Assembly (NCBI GenBank): GCA_046483585.1
Contig: JAWOCV010000157.1
Coordinates: 1-21,080, forward strand
Direction of reading: 5' to 3'
DNA length: 21,080 nt
Origin: Marinilabilia sp046483585
GTDB lineage: Bacteria; Bacteroidota; Bacteroidia; Bacteroidales; Marinilabiliaceae
The position numbers were made by a program, and so were the translations under genes. Below, in pieces: positions 7,675-13,697 of this stretch. The notes beneath the pieces are model-generated. The model was not told where the DNA came from, did not search any database, and worked only from the letters and a program-made list of their open reading frames with translations. Position 1 is the first letter of the stretch; the number at the start of each line of letters is the position of its first letter.

Positions 7675-7755
7675 GCGGCAGAGGATAGTCGGTTTTTTGT
7701 GCCCGGAAGCAAAGAAAAAGAGAGCCTTTCAGCAAAATATGTATAATCAATTATC

Positions 7756-8709
7756 ATGGGAATATTCGGTGGATTTAACAAGGCCAAAAAAGAGAATCTG
7801 GAAAAAGGACTGGCCAAAACAAAGGAAAACGTTTTCAAAAAAATGACCCGCGCTGTTGTGGGTAAAAGCAAAGTTGATGATGATGTACTCGACAGCCTGG
7901 AAGAGATCCTTATCAGTTCGGATGTCGGTGTGGATACAACTTTACGTATTATTGAACGTGTTGAGCATCGGGTAGCCCGTGATCGATATATTGATACCAG
8001 CGAGTTAAATGTCATCCTGCGGGAAGAGATTGCATCATTGCTGGCCGAAAATGAATACAACGAAGTGGGTGATTTCGAGCTTCCCCCGGATAAAAAGCCG
8101 TATGTGATCATGGTTGTCGGGGTCAATGGTGTGGGGAAAACCACCACCATCGGAAAACTGGCCCATAAATTCAAATCTGCCGGAAAAAGTGTGGTTCTGG
8201 GAGCCGCCGATACTTTCAGGGCAGCTGCTATTGAACAACTTGAGATTTGGGCCCAGCGGGTGGATGTCCCCCTGATCAAACAAAAAATGGGTTCCGATCC
8301 GGCCTCTGTGGCCTACGATGCACTTGCATCAGCCAAGTCGAAGGATGCCGATGTGGTGATCGTCGATACTGCCGGCCGTTTGCATAACAAAGTAAATCTG
8401 ATGAATGAGCTGACCAAAGTCAAAACGGTCATGAAGAAACTCGTTCCCGATGCCCCGCACGAAATACTCCTTATCCTTGATGGTTCTACCGGTCAGAACG
8501 CTTTCGAACAAGCCAAACAGTTTACCAAAGCCACCGAAATTACGGCTATGGCCATCACAAAACTCGATGGAACGGCCAAAGGAGGAGTTGTCATTGGCGT
8601 CTCTGATCAGTTGAAAGTGCCTGTGAAATACATCGGCATCGGTGAAGGAGTTGACGACCTGCAAATTTTTAATCGTGAAGCCTTTGTAGATTCATTATTT
8701 GGGTATTAA
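7756..8709 (+). CDS. ftsY: Signal recognition particle receptor FtsY
   Basis: A 317-residue SRP-family GTPase that docks ribosome-SRP complexes at the inner membrane for insertion of membrane proteins. The N-terminal helical domain (~20-105) lacks the long acidic A-domain of E. coli FtsY, as is common in Bacteroidota; the first residues (MGIFGGF) are a short amphipathic start. The GTPase motifs are intact and in order: GVNGVGKTTT (122-131, G1), ADTFRAAAIEQL (151-162), DTAGRLH (204-210, G3), TKLDGTAKGG (268-277, G4 and following) and GIGEGVDDLQIF (294-305). rimO follows on the same strand after 47 bp, a pairing usual in this phylum. In Bacteroides the genes rpmB, rpmG and a DUF4295 gene typically precede ftsY; here the oad operon does. 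Confidence 0.97.
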   Translation: MGIFGGFNKAKKENLEKGLAKTKENVFKKMTRAVVGKSKVDDDVLDSLEEILISSDVGVDTTLRIIERVEHRVARDRYIDTSELNVILREEIASLLAENEYNEVGDFELPPDKKPYVIMVVGVNGVGKTTTIGKLAHKFKSAGKSVVLGAADTFRAAAIEQLEIWAQRVDVPLIKQKMGSDPASVAYDALASAKSKDADVVIVDTAGRLHNKVNLMNELTKVKTVMKKLVPDAPHEILLILDGSTGQNAFEQAKQFTKATEITAMAITKLDGTAKGGVVIGVSDQLKVPVKYIGIGEGVDDLQIFNREAFVDSLFGY

Positions 8710-8756
8710 CTAAGTTCCCTTTTTAAACTTTACCATATCATCAATTTTTCAACTAC

Positions 8757-10058
8757 ATGAAGCAAGTAGATGTCATAACAATGGGTTGTTCCAAAAACCT
8801 GATCGACTCAGAACGGTTGATCCGGCAATTCGAGGCTTCTGGTTTTGAAGTGGAACATGACTCCGCCAATCCGCGGGGTGAGATTGTTGTGATCAATACC
8901 TGCGGATTTATCGGGGATGCCAAAGAAGAAAGTATTGATACCATCCTTGACTTTGTGCGGGCCAAAAAGGAGGGGCGTGTAAAAAAATTGTTTGTCATGG
9001 GGTGTCTTTCGGAACGATATCTCGATCAGATGGGTGGAGAACTGCCCGAGGTTGACAAATTCTATGGCAAATTCGACTGGAATGGGGTGATCACAGATCT
9101 GGGAAACCAATACCGTCCTGACCTGATCAACGAAAGATCCCTTACCACTCCCGGTCACTATGCTTATCTGAAAATCTCGGAGGGCTGTAACCGCGGTTGC
9201 TCGTATTGTGCCATTCCCATAATCACGGGAAAGCACGTTTCACGTCCGATGGATGCTCTTTTGGAAGAAGCACGAAAGTTGGCCGGCCAGGGTGTCAAAG
9301 AACTGCAGGTGATTGCCCAGGATCTTTCCTGGTATGGTCACGATCTGTATAAAAAACCAATGCTTGCTCCTTTGGTGGAAAAACTATCGGAGATAGAAGG
9401 AATTGAGTGGATACGGCTGCATTATGCTTATCCGGACGGTTTTCCAATGGACGTTTTAGATGTCATGGCACGTAATCACAAAGTTTGTGGTTATATGGAT
9501 ATCGCTCTTCAGCATATATCGGACAGGATGCTGAAAGCCATGAGGCGGGGAGTGAGCAGAGAGGAGAGTGTCGAACTGGTCAGGCAAATGCGCGAAAAAG
9601 TTCCCGGCATACATTTGCGAACAACCATGATCACTGGTCACCCCGGAGAGACTGAGGCCGATTTTGAAGAAATGCTTGAATTTGTAGAGACTGCGAGATT
9701 TGAAAGACTCGGCGTGTTTCCTTATTCGCACGAAGAAGACACCTATGCCTGGAAAAACTACCAGGATGATGTTCCTGCCGGAATCAAGCAGGAGAGGGCC
9801 AACCGTATAATGGAACTCCAGAACGGCATCAGCAGGGAGCTTAATGACCAAAAGATTGGTCAGAGAATGAAGGTGATCATCGACCGGAAAGAAGACGAAT
9901 TCTTTGTGGCCCGTTCTGAGTATGATTCGCCCGAAGTAGATCCTGAAGTTTTGATAAGTCTTGATGACCAACCGGAAATAGGACGATTTTACGAAGTTGT
10001 CATTACCGGTGCGGAAGATTATGACCTTTACGCCAAAGTGGTGACAAAGTTGGATTAG
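8757..10058 (+). CDS. rimO: Ribosomal protein S12 methylthiotransferase RimO
   Basis: A 433-residue radical SAM enzyme that adds a methylthio group to an aspartate of ribosomal protein S12. The N-terminal MTTase domain carries three cluster cysteines, C11 (GCSKNLIDSE), C49 (NTCGFI) and C83 (MGCLSERY). The radical SAM domain has the CxxxCxxC cluster at C144, C148 and C151 (EGCNRGCSYCAIP). A C-terminal TRAM-like domain spans ~372-433. GCSKNLIDSE and FIGDAKEESIDTIL are RimO signatures that set it apart from MiaB (tRNA), so the assignment is firm. The start follows a short A/T-rich leader without Shine-Dalgarno and lies 47 bp after ftsY; both are likely in one transcript with the acyltransferase 55 bp downstream. 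Confidence 0.96.
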   Translation: MKQVDVITMGCSKNLIDSERLIRQFEASGFEVEHDSANPRGEIVVINTCGFIGDAKEESIDTILDFVRAKKEGRVKKLFVMGCLSERYLDQMGGELPEVDKFYGKFDWNGVITDLGNQYRPDLINERSLTTPGHYAYLKISEGCNRGCSYCAIPIITGKHVSRPMDALLEEARKLAGQGVKELQVIAQDLSWYGHDLYKKPMLAPLVEKLSEIEGIEWIRLHYAYPDGFPMDVLDVMARNHKVCGYMDIALQHISDRMLKAMRRGVSREESVELVRQMREKVPGIHLRTTMITGHPGETEADFEEMLEFVETARFERLGVFPYSHEEDTYAWKNYQDDVPAGIKQERANRIMELQNGISRELNDQKIGQRMKVIIDRKEDEFFVARSEYDSPEVDPEVLISLDDQPEIGRFYEVVITGAEDYDLYAKVVTKLD

Positions 10059-10113
10059 CCGGTATTTCCCGGAGACAACAGCAACCCGTTTTGTTTTTAA
10101 TGCATACTAGTTT

Positions 10114-10851
10114 ATGAATCAAATATCCCGACATATTTTAACGCCCCTGTTCCATTTTTACATGCTCTTCATGATCGTGTTATTTTATCCGGTGCAGGTA
10201 TTGGCCAGACGACTTTATGGGGAACATCTCCGCCGAAGATCTGTCGATTTACTTAACCTGATGTTGATAAAAGGACTTCATATCATGGGAACACGAATGG
10301 TGTTTTCAGGCTTTGAAAACATGCCTGAAGACCGGCCCTTGATCATTGTCTCGAATCATCAAAGTATGTACGATATTCCCGCCGTAGGATGGGCTTTCCG
10401 TCAACATCATCCCAAGTTCATTGCTAAGAAGGAGTTGGCACAAAACACTTTTAGTATTGCCTATAACTTGAGGCATGGTAAGTCGGCATTGATCGACAGG
10501 AAGAATGGTTCTCAGTCCATCAGGGAAATATTCAAGCTCGGCAAACTTATTGAAAACAACAATTACGCAGTCTGCATCTTTCCTGAAGGCACGCGGAGTC
10601 GAACAGGAAAGGTCGGGGCTTTTATGTCGGCCGGATTGGAAACTTTGTTACGGGCTGCACCCTCGGCTTTAGTGGTTCCTTTTGTGATCGACGGTCACAA
10701 CCGTCTGATGAATTATGGGAAATACCCACTGCAATTCGGAACGCATGTCTCCTATAAGGTTTTGCCTCCTCTGGAGCCCGCAGATTTCTCTTCCGATGAA
10801 TTGACCGCCAGGTTGAAAGAACTAATTTCCGGCTCATTGGTTTATCATTAA
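10114..10851 (+). CDS. 1-acyl-sn-glycerol-3-phosphate acyltransferase (PlsC family)
   Basis: A 245-residue membrane-associated acyltransferase expected to acylate lysophosphatidic acid to phosphatidic acid. A hydrophobic N-terminal segment (~10-30) suggests membrane anchoring. Motif I is NHQSMYD, with H82 and D87 in the H-x4-D arrangement. KFIAKKEL (101-108) matches the motif II region, FPEGTRSRTG (156-165) is motif III, and VVPFVIDG (187-194) is motif IV. All catalytic positions are present. It lies 55 bp after rimO, and its stop TAA (10849-10851) overlaps the ATG of the RlpA-like gene by one base, so the two are probably translationally coupled. Other members of this broad family acylate ornithine lipids or lipid A precursors, so the exact acceptor is inferred. 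Confidence 0.9.
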   Translation: MNQISRHILTPLFHFYMLFMIVLFYPVQVLARRLYGEHLRRRSVDLLNLMLIKGLHIMGTRMVFSGFENMPEDRPLIIVSNHQSMYDIPAVGWAFRQHHPKFIAKKELAQNTFSIAYNLRHGKSALIDRKNGSQSIREIFKLGKLIENNNYAVCIFPEGTRSRTGKVGAFMSAGLETLLRAAPSALVVPFVIDGHNRLMNYGKYPLQFGTHVSYKVLPPLEPADFSSDELTARLKELISGSLVYH

Positions 10852-11231
10852 TGAAAGTATCCCGACATCACGCATTAATATTGGTGTTTATTGCCATCTT
10901 TGTCATTGTCTTGCATGAAGACCGGGAAAAACCGGCTTATACAGAGCAGGGAAAAGCTTCATATTATGCCTTTTCGCTACAAGGCAGGCCTACCGCGAGT
11001 GGGACAATTTTTCACCACGACAGCCTGACCGCTGCACATCGCACACTTCCCCTGGGCACAAAACTGAAAGTGGTCAACCTTGAAAACGACAGTTCGGTTA
11101 TTGTTAAAGTGAATGACCGCGGCCCCTTTGTTGAAGACAGGATCCTTGATTTATCAAGAGCTGCCTTCAGAAAACTGGCTCCCCTGGAAAAAGGGATCAT
11201 TGAGGTGAAGATTGAAGTGGTAGAGCGTTGA
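10851..11231 (+). CDS. RlpA-like double-psi beta-barrel protein
   Basis: A 126-residue exported protein. A hydrophobic N-terminal segment (~8-21) is followed by a RlpA-type double-psi beta-barrel over about residues 34-125: GKASYYAFSLQGRPTASG, LTAAHRTLPLGT, VKVNDRGPF and DLSRAAFRKL. In RlpA proteins this fold cleaves or binds denuded peptidoglycan glycans; the Asp of NDRGPF and the His of AAHRTLP are conserved here. There is no lipobox cysteine and no SPOR domain, so it differs from the E. coli septal lipoprotein and is a minimal version, either secreted or held by an uncleaved N-terminal helix. It overlaps the acyltransferase gene by one base. No clear terminator follows. Confidence 0.88.
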   Translation: MKVSRHHALILVFIAIFVIVLHEDREKPAYTEQGKASYYAFSLQGRPTASGTIFHHDSLTAAHRTLPLGTKLKVVNLENDSSVIVKVNDRGPFVEDRILDLSRAAFRKLAPLEKGIIEVKIEVVER

Positions 11232-11311
11232 TGAGGGAGGGACTTTTTAAAATTTGAGTTGCGGATCCTTTTGCACTTATCTGCTGCACTGCCGGCCCGT
11301 AAAAAATGAAT

Positions 11312-11319
11312 TATATTTG
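11312..11319 (+). promoter_or_regulatory. Candidate -7 promoter box upstream of the Na+/Pi cotransporter
   Basis: TATATTTG followed by C fits the TAnnTTTG consensus exactly. It would give a leader of about 280 nt before the ATG at 11604, containing the palindromes and the shared block. No good -33 TTTG is seen at the usual distance, so this may be fortuitous. Confidence 0.45.
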
Positions 11320-11540
11320 CCCCGTCTGATAGGAAAATGCTTCTTGTGAGTATCATCAACTAATCGTTCGATTTTATATGAATCTTATAACCTTGGAAAC
11401 CTGCATTTTTATACATTGCGTCCTGAGAGCATAAAATTCTGATTTTAGGCGCTTAGCGCACAAAACTAACCAACATGTTGTTTAAGTTGATCTAATCCCA
11501 CGTAGTTACTTTTTATCAGTCTTGCCCTGAAAAAACGTAG

Positions 11541-11564
11541 ATACTTGCAAAAGTTTAGCGGACT
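11541..11564 (+). repeat. 24-bp conserved block, copy B (upstream of the Na+/Pi cotransporter)
   Basis: The block reads ATACTTGCAAAAG, then TTTAG, then CGGACT, and is identical to positions 3863-3886 except at two transitions. It lies 39 bp upstream of the cotransporter ATG, in the same orientation relative to the gene as copy A is to oadG. No third copy was seen by eye. Confidence 0.6.
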
Positions 11565-11603
11565 GTTTGTCTCAAAATAAACATCTTTTTTCGCAAGCCT
11601 TTT

Positions 11604-13220
11604 ATGGATCATTTTCAAATCATAATGCAACTCATCGGTGGCCTTGGTCTTTTCCTTCTTGGGATGGATCAGCTGAGTGCGGGTATGAAAAACATTGCCG
11701 GCAGAAATATCCGTTATGTGCTTGAAAAGTTTACTGCTACAAAAAGCGGAGGCGTTCTTTTTGGAGTTTTGCTGACACTTTTGTTTCAAAGCTCAAGTGC
11801 TGCCTCTGTAGTTTTGGTAGGATTTGTGGATGCCGCCCTTCTGGCGTTTTCTAAAACCCTGGCAGTAATGTTGGGCACGGGCATCGGAACAACCCTCACC
11901 GCTCAGCTGATCGCTTTCAAAATAGGGAATTATGCCTTGATGCTTGTAGGTATTGGTTTCTTCTTCAAAGCATTTGGGAAACGAAAATGGTCATATGCAG
12001 GTCAGATTGTTATGGGACTCGGCGTTCTGTTTTACGGTATGGAGCTTATGTCCTCGGGAATGTCACCTTTGCGGGATGTAAGGGTGTTTACACAATGGCT
12101 TGGATATCTTCAAAACCCATTGGTGGGTATTTTGGCCGGCACTTTATTTACAGCACTGATCCAGAGCAGTGCAGCCTTTATCGGCATTATAATGACGTTG
12201 ACATCCACGGGTTTGTTAACAATTACCGATGCTTTACCGCTAATATTGGGAACCAATATCGGCACAACCGTTACGGCGTTGCTGGCATCTCTCAACTCAT
12301 CCCTACAGGGCCGGCAACTGGCCGTGGCCAACACTTTTTTTCGTGTGGCAGGAGTTCTCCTGGTGGTTTGGCTCCTGGGCCCCTGGGAGCATTTAACCGG
12401 TTTGGTCTCCGGAAGGAATGCTTCCGAAGGACGGTTTCTTGCCAATGCTCATACCATATTCAATGTGGTTATGGCACTGGTCTTTTTGCCTGTTACGGGC
12501 ATTATTGGTACCATGGTGAAGAAAATGATGCCGGGTCGAAAGAAGGAGGATTTTGATCTTAAATATCTGACACCCGAATTATTTCAATCACCGGCCCTGG
12601 CTCTTCCCTTTCTTCAGAAAGAAGTGCGTGACATGGGCAATATAGTAGTGGAGATGGTGGAGCATTCTCTTGATCCTTTTTTGAAACGTGACGCGGGGAT
12701 TATTGACCGGCTGAATGAGAATGAAAAAAGAGTGGACCTGTACCGTGAGGAAATCAACCGGTTTCTCGTCCGGTTTAGTGAACAGCAATCCGTCGATAAC
12801 TGGTCAGATGAAATGTATCGTTTTATGCACGTTATCAACGAACTGGAACAGATTGCTGATATTGTTTCGGTCAATATTGCCCGCCAGGGAGATAAATGGC
12901 TGGATAAAAATATAAACTTTTCAAAAGAGGGGGAGAAAGAGCTCAGGGACTATCAAGGGCGATGTCTGAAGCAACTTAACAGAGCCCTGCAGTTGCTGGA
13001 AGACTGGCAAACCGAAAAGGCGATGAAGATGAAACGGAAGTACCGAAAATATGCCATGATGGCTTTTGATCTTGAAATGCAGCATTATAAGCGCCTTTTG
13101 CGCCCTTCCAGCAAGTCGGTGGAGTCGAGCAAAGTACATATGGAGTTGCTGAATCTTTTGAGAATGATCAACAGCCATGCTACTAATATTGCCCGTTTCA
13201 TTCTGAATGAAAATCAGTGA
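11604..13220 (+). CDS. Na+/phosphate cotransporter with PhoU-like C-terminal domain
   Basis: A 538-residue inner-membrane protein of the Na/Pi cotransporter II family. The transport core (~1-310) contains the two inverted repeats typical of the family, each with a QSS motif: FQSSSAASVV (61-70) and IQSSAAFIGI (186-195). These are followed by the glycine-rich GTGIGTTLTA (91-100) and GTNIGTTVTA (216-225). NAHTIFNVVMAL (281-292) is another family landmark. The C-terminal ~200 residues are charged and helical like PhoU and are predicted to be cytosolic. The transporter imports or exports phosphate with Na+. No pst or pho genes are near. A 6-bp AT stem (AAAATC...GATTTT, 13210-13224) overlaps the stop and could act as a weak terminator. 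Confidence 0.93.
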   Translation: MDHFQIIMQLIGGLGLFLLGMDQLSAGMKNIAGRNIRYVLEKFTATKSGGVLFGVLLTLLFQSSSAASVVLVGFVDAALLAFSKTLAVMLGTGIGTTLTAQLIAFKIGNYALMLVGIGFFFKAFGKRKWSYAGQIVMGLGVLFYGMELMSSGMSPLRDVRVFTQWLGYLQNPLVGILAGTLFTALIQSSAAFIGIIMTLTSTGLLTITDALPLILGTNIGTTVTALLASLNSSLQGRQLAVANTFFRVAGVLLVVWLLGPWEHLTGLVSGRNASEGRFLANAHTIFNVVMALVFLPVTGIIGTMVKKMMPGRKKEDFDLKYLTPELFQSPALALPFLQKEVRDMGNIVVEMVEHSLDPFLKRDAGIIDRLNENEKRVDLYREEINRFLVRFSEQQSVDNWSDEMYRFMHVINELEQIADIVSVNIARQGDKWLDKNINFSKEGEKELRDYQGRCLKQLNRALQLLEDWQTEKAMKMKRKYRKYAMMAFDLEMQHYKRLLRPSSKSVESSKVHMELLNLLRMINSHATNIARFILNENQ

Positions 13221-13265
13221 TTTTAATGATTACACAAAAAATTAACCAACCAATATTGGCCGAAT

Positions 13266-13291
13266 GGTACTCCTGGAGGATGAGAGTAACC
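13266..13291 (+). other. Imperfect hairpin downstream of the phosphate cotransporter
   Basis: GGTACTC (13266-13272) can pair with GAGTAACC (13284-13291) with one bulged A, closing an 11-nt loop. No T-run follows, so it is not a standard intrinsic terminator. It ends about 10 bp before the heptanucleotide array and may be part of the same repetitive element. Confidence 0.3.
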
Positions 13292-13301
13292 TAGCCGCGG
13301 G

Positions 13302-13357
13302 GAAGCTGGAAGTTAGAGGCTGGAAGTTAGAAGTTAGAAGCTGGATACTAAAGGCTA
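13302..13357 (+). repeat. Heptanucleotide tandem repeat array (GAAGYTR)
   Basis: Six 7-bp units in perfect phase: GAAGCTG (13302), GAAGTTA (13309), GAGGCTG (13316), GAAGTTA (13323), GAAGTTA (13330) and GAAGCTG (13337). Two degraded units follow, GATACTA (13344) and AAGGCTA (13351). The purine-rich strand is the plus strand. The unit alternates between CTG and TTA endings. It is non-coding and lies between two plus-strand genes. Heptad arrays of this style are known from several bacterial groups and may vary in copy number between strains. Confidence 0.85.
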
Positions 13358-13519
13358 TAAGAAATTTTCATTATTCTTTGCGGCATATCTTGAAAGCTAA
13401 CAAAAAATGTAAGTAAAATATTTTCAATCGTTTACATGTTTTGTTAGATTAAAGATGAATTAATACCATGTATTAAACAATTTTAATTTTTTGTCTGTCA
13501 GATATTCCTTTTGTTTTCG

Positions 13520-13527
13520 TAAATTTG
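13520..13527 (+). promoter_or_regulatory. Candidate -7 promoter box for the AsmA-family gene
   Basis: TAAATTTG matches TAnnTTTG exactly. A TTTTTTG run ends at 13493, 26 bp upstream, somewhat farther than the usual -33 spacing. The resulting leader would be about 160 nt before the ATG at 13698. Confidence 0.45.
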
Positions 13528-13697
13528 ATGAAACGGTATTGAGTGCGAACCGTTCGGGACGAAAATTGTTTCCGTCATTATTTGACGACACGTTTTCCAA
13601 AAGAATACCTTTATATTGAAGGGATCATTTTTGGTATGTTACATTCCCGATCATTTAGTTTTATTACGAACTTCAAAAATTTTAATATTATAGAGCC

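Larger units (their letters stand above)
11232..11603. other. Intergenic region with palindromes upstream of the phosphate cotransporter
   Basis: This 372-bp stretch has no gene that I can see. It holds a TATATTTG promoter box (11312-11319) and three palindromes: AATCG-TT-CGATT (11362-11373), GCGCTTAGCGC (11449-11459) and CAACATGTTG (11471-11480). The last two are separated by 11 bp. The block shared with the oadG upstream region follows at 11541-11564. The arrangement suggests a regulated promoter for the transporter, but no known box such as PhoB is recognisable. Confidence 0.5.
13221..13697. other. Intergenic region between the phosphate cotransporter and the AsmA-family gene
   Basis: This 477-bp non-coding stretch holds a CCAATATTGG palindrome (13250-13259), an imperfect hairpin (13266-13291) and the GAAGYTR heptanucleotide array (13302-13357). 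It also has a TAAATTTG promoter box (13520-13527) and a 5-bp inverted repeat CGTCA-TTATT-TGACG (13573-13587) in the leader of the next gene. No open frame here resembles a gene. Confidence 0.55.

Noticed and set aside
7581..8279. 232-codon minus-strand frame across the ftsY start
   Set aside because: The product is serine-rich and low in complexity, as expected from reading a real gene backwards; FtsY motifs on the other strand are intact.
11360..11380. GTTCGATT resembling a tRNA T-loop
   Set aside because: No acceptor, D or anticodon stems can be arranged around it; it is part of the AATCGTTCGATT palindrome.
13302..13357. CRISPR-like array
   Set aside because: Units are 7 bp and directly adjacent without spacers, so this is a simple tandem repeat; no cas genes are present.
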